Translations under genes and position numbers: made by a program
In this document: in pieces, positions 1 to 20,143 of the stretch
Layout of the letters: the number at the start of each line of letters is the position of its first letter
How positions within the stretch are numbered: position 1 is the first letter of the stretch
The notes under the pieces: model-generated
Told to the model about the DNA's origin: nothing
Databases searched by the model: none
The model's input: the letters and a program-made list of their open reading frames with translations, nothing else
DNA from: Merluccius polli
Lineage: Eukaryota > Chordata > Actinopteri > Gadiformes > Merlucciidae
Assembly (NCBI GenBank): GCA_030340625.1
Contig: JAOPHQ010005197.1
Coordinates: 34,641 to 98,640, forward strand
Reading direction: 5' to 3'
DNA: 64,000 nucleotides

Positions 1-30
1 CCCATTTCCCAATACAACCTGCCGAGTTGA

Positions 31-795
31 ACAGCATCAAGAGAGGAACTCTTTAACATTGCAAGGTTCCCCAACGTTATAGGAGCCATTGATGGGACAC
101 AAGTCAGAATCCAGGCACCATCGGATCATGAACATTTGTTTGTGAACAGGAAAGGTTATCATAGCCTAAACATCCAAGCTGTTTGTGATTCAAATCTAAA
201 GTTTCTCAATTGTGTGGCCCGCTGGCCCGGATCCTGTCATGATTCAAGAATCCTACAACATTCTCAGCTTTACCAGGCATTCAAGGATGGCATTATTGAT
301 GGAATCTCGTTGGGTGATTCTGGCTACCCGCTGAAGCCATGGCTCCTTACTCCCTTCTTGAATCCTACCACACCAGCACAGAGGAATTACAATGCAGCTC
401 ACTGTTCAACTTGCAACACAGTTGAGAGGGCATTTGGGGTTCTCAAAAGGCGGTTCCACTGTCTCCATGGGGAACTGAGGATGATTCCTCAGAGAGTGTG
501 CAACATTGTCTGTTCGGCTGTTGTTCTGCACAACATAGCAAGGTAGGCCTACCTAACCAAACATAAAATCTTCAGACACTGGCATTCCATAAACATATTT
601 AACTAACTAAAAGCCAATCATTTTTCTTTGAATTGTTATTTCTAAGGGATCTCAAGCTACCCGATCCTGAAGAAGAGGAGGGAGTTGACCAACACCATAG
701 AGAAGAAGATGACAGAAGATGAAGAGAACCAGCAAGGAGCTGGTCGATTTGTTCGTCAAATGTATGTTGAGAGGATCTTCAATGCACGATACTGA
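31..795 (+). pseudogene. HARBI1-like Harbinger transposase, C-terminal part, two exons
   Basis: Translation from base 31 gives the catalytic half of a DDE_Tnp_4 nuclease. GAIDGT carries the first Asp, then comes WPGSCHDSRIL, then LGDSGYP with the second Asp, and VERAFGVLKRRF with the catalytic Glu. The first exon ends at 542 (AG|GTAGGC). A second exon from 647 (acceptor TTTCTAAG) encodes an acidic tail ending with TGA at 793-795, but it needs a frame change near 715. An in-frame stop at 28-30 closes the upstream frame, and the N-terminal helix-turn-helix part is not visible. The gene would cut and join Harbinger ends in the nucleus. This copy looks broken. Confidence 0.8.
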
Positions 796-1013
796 TCCAA
801 GTAAAAACTTAATAAACACCACTTGAACATTTTATGTCATTCAGTTGCATGTTTTCTTTTATTAACAAGTTCAATGAAAAATACTCAACTTACAAATGTT
901 AATAAATACAAGCACATACAGATTGCATAGTTTTTTTTGTTCATTTTAGTTTTAAGGCAGTGAAGTGCAAAAGGCATATTAGTATTCAATAAATAAATGA
1001 CAGTAATTGTAGG

Positions 1014-2258
1014 CAGTGTCTGAAATTCGGCCAAAATAGGAGCTAGACCACAGGGCTAGTAACTTTCAAAAGTTACTAGCCCTGGTGTAAAGTTACTAGA
1101 CCAAGCAAATCAATGTGTGTCGTAGGCACGCGCATCACGTTTTCACATCACACATCACAATTTTCAGAATAAAGATAAAAAAGAAGCCATTTGGTGGACT
1201 TTCATCTCAGAAAAGATAGAATTTCATCATGGACATTATTATTGTTATTTTGTATGTGTGTTTTCAGCTATTTTAGGCATGATTGTTTTATCAGTATAGG
1301 CTAACTTTCACTCACTCACTCACAAACACTCTCTCACACAAACACTCCCTCACACACACACGCACACGCACGCACGGCGTCAATCCCCACTGGGCGCGTA
1401 ACGGCAGCGTAGCACTGCGAGGCGGCTGGATTCGCAAGATCACGCGAGAACTACAAGACCACGCGAGAATCAGGAGACCACGCGATAATTTGTGGATGTC
1501 AAAATAGAACAAACAAATAAAAGGTTACTTTGCCTTTCCGAAGTTGACTTGCAGTTGCTTTGTCTGTCAGAAGTTGATTTGATGTTGATTTGGTCATTTT
1601 TCCTAGATTTTTGTGCTTCTACCATGAGTTGGTAGGCTATAAAGTAAATGTTTTCTTTTTTTGTCGGGTCTAATTGTGTTTAGTGTTGTTTATTGTTGTT
1701 ATGTCCTAATGTGTTGTGCTGTAGTCTATAGACAAAGTTAGTTATAAACGACAACGATTTGTGGCCGTGTTCGATCAGGAGGGTGTTTTTATTTTGAAAA
1801 TTGACCGGATGCTCTATGGCTTTTACCATTTCACTTCCTGCCCAGTCGGTCTGCTCTGTTGAAATTGACGTGGTTCAGCAACGGCTCGCGTCAAAAATAG
1901 AATGCTACGGAATGATAGCGCAGCGGCGCGGAGAGGCGCTGCTGGGACGCTGCCGAGACGTTCCGCGGCGGCCCGGTGGAAATGCTTTCATTGATTAGAG
2001 TGGCAGCGATCAGCAGCGGTGACCGCGGCGCAGCCGTTCTGCGGCGCTTACGTCCCCGGTGGAAATCAGGCCGTGCAAGAGAGGTTTACAATAGCAAAAA
2101 TAGGTTCGCGATGACGGCCGCAATGCTTGTAAAAGACGCTCCGTGCAAAGGGGTTGTAAAGTTGCCAGACACACGGGCTGGCAAGTGCACAGAGTTACTA
2201 GCCCGATAGGAAAGTTACTAGACCCGGGCGTGTGGGCGTGTCGCCATTTCGAACCCTG
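1014..2258. mobile_element. Non-autonomous hAT-like element with 7-8 bp target duplication
   Basis: The left end reads CAGTGTCTGAAATTCGGCC. The right end, reverse-complemented, reads CAGGGTTCGAAATGGC, so the two form an imperfect inverted repeat starting with CAG as in hAT elements. The flanks share TTGTAGG (1007-1013 and 2259-2265), extendable to 8 bp if the first C is counted as target. Subterminal motifs like AGTTACTAG occur near both ends. No transposase was seen. The core (about 1376-2070) is a copy of the element at 2616-3395, so this may be a composite or a nested insertion. A duplicated 50-bp AATAAATA-rich segment follows at 2262-2335. Confidence 0.6.
1376..2070. repeat. Diverged copy of the 2616-3395 element core
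   Basis: This stretch aligns with 2687-3387 nearly base for base, for example GGCTGGATTCGC, ACCATGAGTTGGTAGGC and GTCCCCGGTGGAAATC. It lacks the far left terminus of the second copy. It is rich in CGCGTTACGGC-type motifs. No protein-coding capacity was recognised. Confidence 0.7.
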
Positions 2259-2615
2259 TTGTAGGCATATTAAAAGTGTTCAATAAATAGACAACAGTGC
2301 AATTGTAGGCATATTATAAGTATTCAATAAATAAATATACTTTTCAACATTGTATTCCAAAGTTAGGTAACTGTATAATATATAAATAGAAAGGATTAAA
2401 TATATAAATATAATGAATAAATAGAGACGGCAAACTGTAATTTGTTGAGGGAGGCGTTGGCAGGTCATCACTCCTCCAACCGCCTCAGCCTCTGCAATTG
2501 TCCCTGCAGCTGTTCTTTCTGAAGCTGTAACACTTCTACCTCTAGAAGGAGTTTCTTTTCTTCAAGTAGCAGATTCGAATACTGTTTCTCAAGCACCATG
2601 GACATGGTAGGCTTA

Positions 2616-3395
2616 CCCCAGATTTCCACCGGGGACGTCAGCGTCGCGTTACGGCTGCGTCGCGTTACGGCTGCCTCCTCTGCCCTGCGTCAATTTCCAC
2701 CGGACGCGTTACGGCAGTGTAGCGGCTGGATTCGCGGGATCACGCGAGAACTACAAGACCACGCGAGAATCAGGAGACCACGCGATAATTTGTGGATGTC
2801 AAAATAGAACAAACAAATAAAAGGTTACTTTGCCTTTCCAAAGTTGACTTGCAGTTGCTTTGTCTGTCAGAAGTTGATTTGCTGTTGATTTGGTCGTTTT
2901 TCCTAGATTTGCGTGCTTCTACCATGAGTTGGTAGGCTATATAGTAAATGTTTACTTTTTTGTCTGGTTTAATTGTATTTCGTGTTGTTTATTGTTGTTA
3001 TGTCCTAATGTGTTGTGCTGTAGCCTATAGACAAAGTCAGTTATAAACGACAACGATTTGTGGGCGTGTTCGATCGGGAGGGTGTTTTTATTTAGAAAAT
3101 TGACCGGATGCTCTATGGCTTTTACTATTTTGCTTCCTGCCCGGTCGGTCTGCTCTATTTAAATTGACGCGTTTCAGCAGCGGCTCGCGTCAAAAATAGA
3201 ACGCTGCGTAATGATAGCATTACGGCTGCGGCGCGACGCTCCTGGGACGCTGCTGAGACGTTCCGCAGCTCGCCCGGTGGAAATGCTCTCATTGACTAGA
3301 GTGGCAGCGATCAGCAGCGGCGACCGCAACGCAGCCGTAACGCGACGCTCACACGACGCTCACACGACGCTAACGTCCCCGGTGGAAATCTGGGG
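2616..3395. mobile_element. 780-bp inverted-repeat element with TTA target duplication
   Basis: The ends are near-perfect inverted repeats: CCCCAGATTTCCACCGGGG at the left and its reverse complement at the right. TTA lies immediately outside both ends (2613-2615 and 3396-3398). A 3-bp TWA duplication is typical of the PIF/Harbinger superfamily. Internal copies of GCGTCGCGTTACGGC occur near each end and may be subterminal binding sites. No transposase was seen. The element interrupts the coiled-coil exon of the Myb/SANT gene. Confidence 0.75.
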
Positions 3396-3759
3396 TTAGT
3401 AGTTGGTCTTGATGATCTCTGCTGGTGTTCCTCCTCCTCCACCACCATGTTCTCGCCAGGATCAGGGATCAAGGATGCTAAAAAAATATATCAGACCAAT
3501 GTTTTAATGAACAAGTAGAAATTGCAGGAAGCTTTTCCGATCTCATACAACCTACTTCTCAATACAAACACATTTTGCACTATGATCACAATAGCGTCCC
3601 TCTGCACATTTCTATATCACCACTTCCACACTTCACAACTCTGTGCCTTGGCTTGATACCTCTTGCCTGTGCCTGTTGGTGTCCACAAACATGGCAACCT
3701 TAACATGACAGTGTCTGTGTAGTTGATCATGTGCATGTATATTGTTATGGATGGGATGG

Positions 3760-3835
3760 CATACGGGATGGTTGAATATCCAATGTGATGAATAAAGTAG
3801 CTATCTTATCTCGTCTTATCTTGCTTGTTTTTACT
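3760..3835 (+). repeat. Possible LINE 3' tail
   Basis: The run GATGAATAAAGTAGCTATCTTATCTCGTCTTATCTTG resembles the AATAAA plus short tandem-repeat tail of fish L2-like LINEs. It lies inside the intron of the Harbinger Myb/SANT gene. No coding part of a LINE was recognised beside it. Confidence 0.35.
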
Positions 3836-4656
3836 GTCCAATGCTTATTTTCACCGCTGTATGTTTACCTGCTGGCCAATAAGTTCACCCAATTAAAATC
3901 ACATGATAATAATTACAGATAATAACAGACCTACCTGTATTTTCATCCTCGTGGTCCACGGCCTCTTCGTGTGGCATTTGCTGTGCCGATCGATCCGTCA
4001 AGGCAGGCAACGGGTTATGGGGGGGTGAGGTATTCTCGCCGGCAGTAGAGTTCGTAACGCTAATGTTATCGCTAACGTTAGGTCTGAGGACCCCACTGAC
4101 TCCGCTTTCCTTGCCGCCTTGGATCCCCCAGAACATGGGCGACTCCTCTCCGTAAATATCGATTACCATTTTGGTCGTAACTTTGACTTTTGGTAAACTC
4201 CGTCCTCCCGTTGGAGGATTTTTACGCTTGAAAAGCTCTTTCTTCGCCTGTTGAACCATATTCTTAAATCTCTTTTGCACAGCAGCAACATCCCTTACGA
4301 CAGCTGGATTAACACTTAACTGATGTGGTAATCTTCTTCCAGATCTCATTTTTCTTTTTATTACTGCACTCGTCGTTGAATTTTCCTAGCAAGGTGTCTT
4401 TATAAGAGTTAAATTCGTCCAAAATACATAGATTCTCTGAGTGGGTGAACAGTGCAGCACGGTTTGACTCGGCTTGGTCCGCCATCATTTTTGTTTTGAA
4501 AAGAGTCTTAAATTACCCACAATTCTTTGCATTTAGTACGACTAAGCATAGTCGGCGTCTTAACTGCTTAGTGCAACAGTATAATTTAGACGTCTATGTC
4601 TGACTATATCCTACATCTAGACTATAGTCACAGTATCTTTGTGAAACCGGCCCCTG

Positions 4657-6520
4657 GTCTTAGTTACCTTGAGACACCTCGGGGCATTAACCCCATCGTT
4701 GAGAAGTTGCCACCAAACTTACAAGAGAAATGGCTTTCTGCTGGTTCCAGATATAAAGAACAACACAGGGTTTGCTTCCCCTCACTCTTTCTTCGCTGAC
4801 TTCGTTAGCAGTCAAGTAAAGTCCAGAAATTACCCTAGCTTTATCTTGACAAACAGCCGCCAGGTGCTGCTCTGCTACTCATATGGCCAGGGAATGTCCA
4901 GTGGAGCTGAAATGCAACGAATGCGAAAGTGACAGACTGCACAGCCATGCATCCAGAAACTACCCTCTCACCAGCGGTGTCTCCTGTGAGACAGACACAG
5001 AGCAGCAAAACAACTCCCTTCTAGAGGTAACTTCCAGGTGCACTGAGGTCTGCGGAGATGGTCTCCCAGCGCAAACTTGTGCAAAGATATGCTTGGTGCG
5101 AGTTCACCCACACGACCAAAGAGAACGTTCAGTCAAGACGTACGCCATCCTTGAAGACCAGAGCAACCGCTCACAGGCCAGATCAGAGTTTTTCCAGCAA
5201 TTTGGCATCCAAGGTAGCCTTTCGCCTTACCTGATGAGGACCTGTGCTGGCACCACTGAAAAGGTTGGAAGGAAAGCAGTCAGTTTCCAGATAGAAGCAA
5301 TGAAGGGTGAAATGTGCTAGACTTACCTCCACTCATTGAATGTAATGAGATCATGAGCAACAATTCAGAAATCCCCTCACCAGAGGTTGCTCTTTCCCAT
5401 GCTCACCTGAGACCTATGGTGCCTTACATCCCAGAGCTTGTGTTCACAAGGTGAGACAGCAAATCAATGGGCCCCACAATGCACCTTTCGCCCAGCGTTT
5501 GGATTTAGGGTGGGTGATAGTTGGGGAAGTTTGCTTCGACAGTGCCCACAGGCCCACTGTAGCAGTCTTCAAGACTAATGTCCTGCAGAATAGACACCCA
5601 TCTTTTCTGACGCCATGACAAAATCACATCCATGTTAAAGAAAAGACAAGCTACGACAGGGAGCACAGACACGGTCTCTCCACCCCTCTCTCCAGCTGTT
5701 TTATCTGTTAGTGTGCCTGCTGAACATAAACTTGGACTAAGTGTGTTCGTGAGAACAAAACATTATGACAAACCTGCCTTGTCTTTTGAAAATGAGACCT
5801 TTCTGAAGACCATGCAGGAAAACTTCCGCCGAGACGAGCAAAACAGCTGGATTGCTTCACTACCATTCAGGTCACCCAGACCGTGCCTTCCAAACAACTG
5901 TGCTCAAGCCCTCTCCCAACTCCACTCCTTGCAACGCAAAAATTCTGAAATGAAAGAACAGTTTGTTGCCTTTACACAGAAACTGAAAATGGACATGCAG
6001 AGGAAGCACCCCCTTTCCACAAAAATACATTTGGTACTTAACCATTTTTGGGGTGTACCACCCCCAAAAGCCGGGCCAGATTCGAGTCGTGGTTGACTGA
6101 AGCGCACAACAACGTGGCTTCTCTCTTAACAGCGTCCTGCTCTCAGGTCTCGACTTAAATAACTCCCTCCTTGGAGTCTTGCTTCGGTTCAGAAAGGAAC
6201 TTGTTGCACTGAGAGCCAACATCCAACTAATGTTCTATGGCTTCTTGGTGAGAGAAGACCACAGAATCTACCTAAGATTCCTCTGGCACAAGGATAATGA
6301 CCTGGCAAAGGAGGTAGCAGAGTACCGCACGCGAGTGCATGTGTTTGAGAATAGCCCTTCACCTGCAGTGGTTATACAGTATATGGCCTTTGAAGGTGAA
6401 CAGAGGTATGGATCTGAATCACGCCAGTTCGACAAGAGACACTTTTATGTGGATGATCATCTCCCTCCCGACTGAAGCAGAGGCCATTGAGCTGCTCAAG
6501 CGCACTCAAACAACCAAGTA
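4657..6520 (+). pseudogene. BEL/Pao retrotransposon polyprotein remnant
   Basis: Fragments in several plus frames line up in the order of a fish BEL/Pao Gag-Pol. A Gag end comes first (GINPIVEKLPPNLQEKW), then a zinc-knuckle region (CPVELKCNECESDR), then a retropepsin-like stretch (YAILEDQSNRS at about 5128-5160). The start of reverse transcriptase follows (SLPFRSPRPCLPNN at about 5855-5895, and PGQIRVV-like and VREDHR..LRFLW at 6247-6285). Stops and frame changes separate the pieces (near 4760, 4880, 5320, 5620, 6090 and 6475), and most of RT, RNase H and integrase is missing. The upstream part is cut off by the Harbinger insertion. It is dead. Confidence 0.75.
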
Positions 6521-7550
6521 GTTGTGTTGCCTAAACCTAACAAAGTAGTTGAGTTGCCTAAATCTAACCAAGTAGTTGTGTTGCCTAAACCTAACCATGT
6601 AGTTGTGTTGCCTAACCCTAACCAAGTAGTTATGTTGCCTAAATCTAACCAAGTAGTTGTGTTGCCTAAATCTAACCAAGTAGTTGTGTTGTCTAAAACC
6701 TAACCAAGTAGTTGTGTTGTCTAAAACCTAACCAAGTAGTTGTGTTGCCTAAATCTAACTAAGTAGTTGTGTTGTCTAAAACCTAACCAAGTAGTTGTGT
6801 TGCCTAAACCTAACCAAGTAGTTGTGTTGTCTAAAACCTAACCAAGTAGTTGTGTTGCCTAAATCTAACTAAGTAGTTGTGTTGTCTAAAACCTAACCAA
6901 GTAGTTGTGTTGCCTAAACCTAACCATGTAGTTGTGTTGCCTAAATCTAACCAAGTAGTTGTGTTGTCTAAAACCTAACCAAGTAGTTGTGTTGTCTAAA
7001 ACCTAACCAAGTAGTTGTGTTGCCTAAATCTAACTAAGTAGTTGTGTTGTCTAAAACCTAACCAAGTAGTTGTGTTGCCTAAACCTAACCAAGTAGTTGT
7101 GTTGTCTAAAACCTAACCAAGTAGTTGTGTTGCCTAAACCTAACCAAGTAGTTGTGTTGCCTAAACCTAACCAATTAGTTGTGTTGCCTAAACCTAACCA
7201 AGTAGTTATGTTGCCTAAACCTAACCAAGTAGTTGTGTTGTCTAAAACCTAACCAAGTAGTTGTGTTGTCTAAAACCTAACCAAGTAGTTGTGTTGTCTA
7301 AAACCTAACCAAGTAGTTGTGTTGTCTAAAACCTAACCAAGTAGTTGTGTTGTCTAAAACCTAACCAAGTAGTTGTGTTGCCTAACTCTAACCAAGTAGT
7401 TATGTTGCCTAACTCTAACCAAGTAGTTGTGTTGCCTAAACCTAACCAAGTAGTTGTGTTGCCTAAACCTAACCAAGTAGTTGTGTTGCCTAAACCTAAC
7501 CAAGTAGTTGTGTTGCCTAAACCTAACCAAGTAGTTGTGTTGTCTTAAAC
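6505..7550. repeat. 27-28 bp minisatellite, roughly 38 copies
   Basis: The unit is CAAGTAGTTGTGTTGCCTAAACCTAAC with a one-base-longer variant (TGTCTAAAACC). It begins where the BEL/Pao remnant ends; the BEL text ...CAAACAACCAAGTAG flows directly into the first unit. Both strands are open for long stretches because 27 bp is nine codons, giving artefactual NQVVVLPKP-type reading frames. Variants are arranged in blocks, suggesting higher-order duplication. Confidence 0.95.
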
Positions 7551-7609
7551 TCAACTAAGTCTAAAATAATATGGGACACGGACCCGGGTCTCCTGGGTGG
7601 AAGTCCTGC

Positions 7610-7735
7610 CTCCTCCCTACAGCTGCCTCCTCCCTACATGTACCTCCTCCACCCTATGTGTACCTCCTCCCACATGTACCTCCTTCCACATGTACCTCCT
7701 CCCACATGTACCTCCTCCTACATGTACTTTGTAGC
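7610..7735. repeat. Pyrimidine-rich short tandem repeat
   Basis: Repeats of CTCCYACATGTACCTCCT. Together with the following inverted sequence GACTTCTTAAAGTC this fills the gap before the last visible atpaf1 exon. The long open frames here are repeat artefacts. Confidence 0.7.
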
Positions 7736-7878
7736 TCTTTATACTACGTCACCTGACTTCTTAAAGTCAGGTGACGTTAAAGAAGTTAAAGAAGAAAACC
7801 CTGAAGGCAAACTTCTCCCCTGCGTTTAGAACCAAGATGGCTGCTAGGTGAATCAGGCGAGGCTAAGGAAGGACTCAC

Positions 7879-16862
<8,984 letters not shown>

Positions 16863-19045
16863 GTTGCCTTCACTCCCGTCCGGCATCGATATGCACCCGA
16901 AAGAAACACGTCTCCATACAATGGTTCCTTCTTTTTCCTTCTTCTTCTTCTTCTGTGGGTTTTTTTGGCAGCCGGCATCCAATTTGTTGCATTGCTGCCA
17001 CCTTCAGGTTAATTTGCGTCATATTTTCATATTCTTTTCATCAGACCAGTGTCTGATAAATACTTTAAAAAACAACCCCTTCCCCTCCCACTTGATCCCA
17101 TGTTTAAGATATCTTCAACTGACATATCTTCCAGTCCCAACTCTCTCATTTTCTCCAGTAACTCCTTCCTTTCATTGCCGTATTTCCTACAATAGATAAT
17201 AACATGAGGCACTGTCTCTGGTTGTTGACATTCATCACACATTCCATTTTGATGTTTCCCTATGATGAAAAGAGTGCTGTTCAATAAGGTGTGACCAATT
17301 CTCAATCTAGCAATAGTGACTTCTTCCTTCCTTCTCATCCCTCCACAAGGTTTAGCTGACTCAGTCACTCTTTTATTCAATGAGAATAAATGCCTTCATT
17401 TTGTCTCTCTCTCCCATAACTGTTGCCACTGAATCATGATCCCCCTCCACACAAGACATTTCCCCTCTTAGGGGCCTTAGACAGATTTAATTTTACCTCC
17501 ACATTTTCTTTCTTTACAGCTGATTTTGCTAATTTATCAACTTTTTCATTTCCTGAGACTCCTGTATGAGCTGGGACCCACATCAGGGAAATCACCACTC
17601 CTCTCATAGCCACACTTCTAATTGCCATCAGGATCTCATATATAAGGTCCTGTCGGCTCTTCGCTGTCCCTACCCCAATACTAGTGATGGCTGAAACAGA
17701 GTCACTACAAATCAATACTTTTTGGTTTTCAAGTTGCTCAGTCCATTGTATTGCCATTAAAATAGCATATAGCTCAATTGTAAATACATGTAAAAAATCT
17801 GATGTCCTCTTAGATGACTCTACCTTTAAACTCTGAACCATAAAAGCTGCTCCTGTTGCTTCAGTTTCTTGATCTTTTGACCCATCAGTAAAAATTAGTA
17901 GATGATCCCCATAGTGTTCTCTCACATGACACTGAAACTCAAATACCATATCTGCTTCATTGTTCTTAGTCTTAACTTCAAGCAGTCCTACATCCACCTT
18001 AGGTACATCCATTTTCCAGAGAGGTATCTGAGGCCATAAAACAGCTGGACAAAATATTTTATCTGCTACTAACAGCTCCTGTGCCACTGCCTCCCCTGTC
18101 CATCCAAAGCTTGACAACTTTGCTACCCCCCTCTCCCAGCTTGCTTGAATCGCCACTCTAACTGGATGATCTTCCCTCTGTCCCATCAAATTAACCCAGT
18201 AATTGGCCAGCAACTGTTTTCTCCTTAACCAAAGTGGCATCTCTCCTGCTTCAACTTGCAAGGCGCATACTGGGGATGTTCTCACAGCTCCTATCCTAAG
18301 TGCTTTAGCTTGAATTATATCCAACTCAGACAATACTGACTTAGACGCAGATCCATAAACAACACTTCCATACTCCATCTAGATCTCATCAGATACACAT
18401 ATATTTGCTTTAATGAAGCAGCATTAGCCCCCCAATCCATTCCAGATAGGCATCTCATAATATTGAGAACTTTTTTGCACTTGTCTAATACTTTTGTTAT
18501 ATGGACCCTCCTGGTAATTCTTTCATCAAAAAACACCCCCAGAAATTTAAAACTCTTAACCCTCTCCACATTCTTATCATAAAGCCTCACCTTTATCTCT
18601 TCATCTATTTTAAAGAACATAGTTTTGGTCTTCTCCATGGAAAACCTAAATCCCCACTTTTTCCCCCACTCCTCCACTTGTGTTATTGATTCCTGCAGTT
18701 TCTTCACAATATGCTTAATATTCTTCCCTCTTTTCCATAAACTGCTATCATCTGCAAATAGAGATTTACCAATTCCAGGCTGTACATTTGAAAAAATATC
18801 GTTGATCATGATATTAAATAACAATGGACTTATCACACTGCCTTGAGGGGTACCATTTTCTACAACAATCCTCTTAGACATTTCTGGTCCCATTTTAACC
18901 TGAATACTTCCTTCAATCCCTAATGCGTGCATCTTGATTAAAAGACCCTCAACCCATAACATATCATAAGCTTTCTCAACGTCCACAAATATTGCCACCA
19001 CAGCCTCTTTGTTTACCTGAGCCTTCCTTATCTCATCCTCTAAAC

Positions 19046-20143
19046 CAGGGGTGTCAAACTAATTTTGGTTCAGGGGCCACATACAGCCAATCTGATCTCA
19101 AGTGGGCCGGACCAGTGAAATATTTGCAAAATAACCTTTGTCAACTCCAAATCTTTAGCTTTGTTTTTTCAGTAGGCTATGCTTTATCCTTCAGCCTACA
19201 TTTGTAGCCTACATAATCACTGATCACAAGGGGTCTATATTAGATTATTACACATTTATTCACAGAGAGGCCAATGGAATTGAAATAAAATGCATATCAC
19301 TCATAAACATAAACAACTGGTTTATTTTTATGTGTGGATACATTTTTACATCTGACCACCTGAGCCAACTGAACTCACCACATTGAACTCAAATGGGAGC
19401 TATGAAGAAAGTAAACACCCTGCCTTACAAATGTAAATGTAAAAATGTATGAAAAATAAAATTAACAAATATTATTAACAAAAAGTTAGAGCAGTGCATG
19501 AGCGATACGGAACTGTATTCTTCAGACTGCAAACATTTCTGAACATCACGAGAATTAGACGTTCATGCTGATTAACCTCCCTCCCCGCTTTCTCTCACCG
19601 AAGTCTATCGGCTGCTGCTGGCTCCTGACACTTGACATCTTTTAGCCTTCACAAGGGCATCAATATCAGGTTTAAAATCCTGAGTAGCAGCACATTTCAC
19701 AATGTCATTTAAGTGTGCGTTTGATAACCTTGAGCGGTGCTTTGTTTTGTTGATGTTCATAACAGAGAACGCCTGTTCACAAAGATAGGTAGTCCCAAAC
19801 ATGGATAAAACCTTTGCAGCCAGGGATGTTAATTTGGGGTACCCTGGCAAGAGATATTGATAAAATGTGTCTATGAGTGTACTCATGGAAGTACGGATAT
19901 CGGAACACGGCCCTGATCTCTTGTTACCCCTATGTCCGTGCCGGTTTCTTTGTTGGCTCCCCCTAGCGGCTGAATTGAGCATTGCGGTTATTTCTTTAAA
20001 ACATCATAACTCCTCACAGGAATGGGCTAGAGATTTACTTTTTTTTTTGACATCCTCATAAATTTATTCTCTACAAGTCTGGGCCGGATTAAACCATCTA
20101 GCGGGCCGGATCCGGCCCGCGGGCCGTATGTTTGACACCCCTG
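19046..20143. mobile_element. hAT element with exact 8-bp target duplication
   Basis: Inverted ends CAGGGGTGTCAAAC are flanked by CTCTAAAC on both sides (19038-19045 and 20144-20151). It interrupts the LINE reverse transcriptase. It keeps only the C-terminal part of a transposase and contains a fragment of the W-type MITE at about 19876-19912. Confidence 0.92.
19605..19875 (-). pseudogene. hAT transposase C-terminal dimerisation region
   Basis: The frame contains YPKLTSLAAKVLSMFGTTYLCEQAFSVMN, spread over 19850-19740, with the hydrophobic and Cys-Glu pattern of the hAT C-terminal dimerisation domain. HLNDIVKCAA follows. Upstream sequence in the same frame comes from the W-type MITE fragment and is not transposase. 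Confidence 0.75.

Larger units (their letters stand above)
2468..4488 (-). pseudogene. Myb/SANT-like DNA-binding protein of the Harbinger element
   Basis: On the minus strand the likely start is the ATG pair at 4488-4483, opening with MMADQAES. A Myb/SANT-like region follows, with motifs such as NEIWKKIT, VAAVQKRFKN and QQAKKELFKRK. A one-base frame change lies near 4322-4328, between the NEIWKKIT frame and the NPAVVRDVA frame. Exon 1 ends at 3935 before GTAGGT. Exon 2 starts at 3477 after TTTTTAG and encodes an acidic stretch, then a coiled coil (EKQYSNLLLEEKKLLL...), ending at 2468. Exon 2 is split by the 2616-3395 insertion. Proteins of this type help import and position the Harbinger transposase on DNA. 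This copy is inactive as read. Confidence 0.75.
1..4653. mobile_element. Harbinger DNA transposon, left-truncated by the window edge
   Basis: This element holds the two genes expected of an autonomous Harbinger element: a HARBI1-like DDE nuclease on the plus strand and a Myb/SANT DNA-binding protein on the minus strand. Its right end reads GTGAAACCGGCCC and is followed by CTG, the same 3-bp target flank found beside three other Harbinger elements at 54165-59659. BEL/Pao coding sequence begins right after the boundary, so the element probably jumped into that retrotransposon. It has itself been hit by a hAT-like element (1014-2258) and a TTA-duplicating element (2616-3395). The left terminus is outside the window. 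Confidence 0.8.

Noticed and set aside
6580..6630. Interstitial telomere repeat (CCTAACCCTAACC)
   Set aside because: Occurs once as a variant of the 27-bp unit, without tandem TTAGGG copies.
6530..7550. CRISPR-like regular repeats
   Set aside because: Units are directly adjacent with no unique spacers, and the context is a vertebrate intron. It is a minisatellite.
7345..7554. NQVVVLPKP and RQHNYLVRF repeat proteins on both strands
   Set aside because: A 27-bp unit without stops opens several frames; there is no start context, splice site or codon bias.
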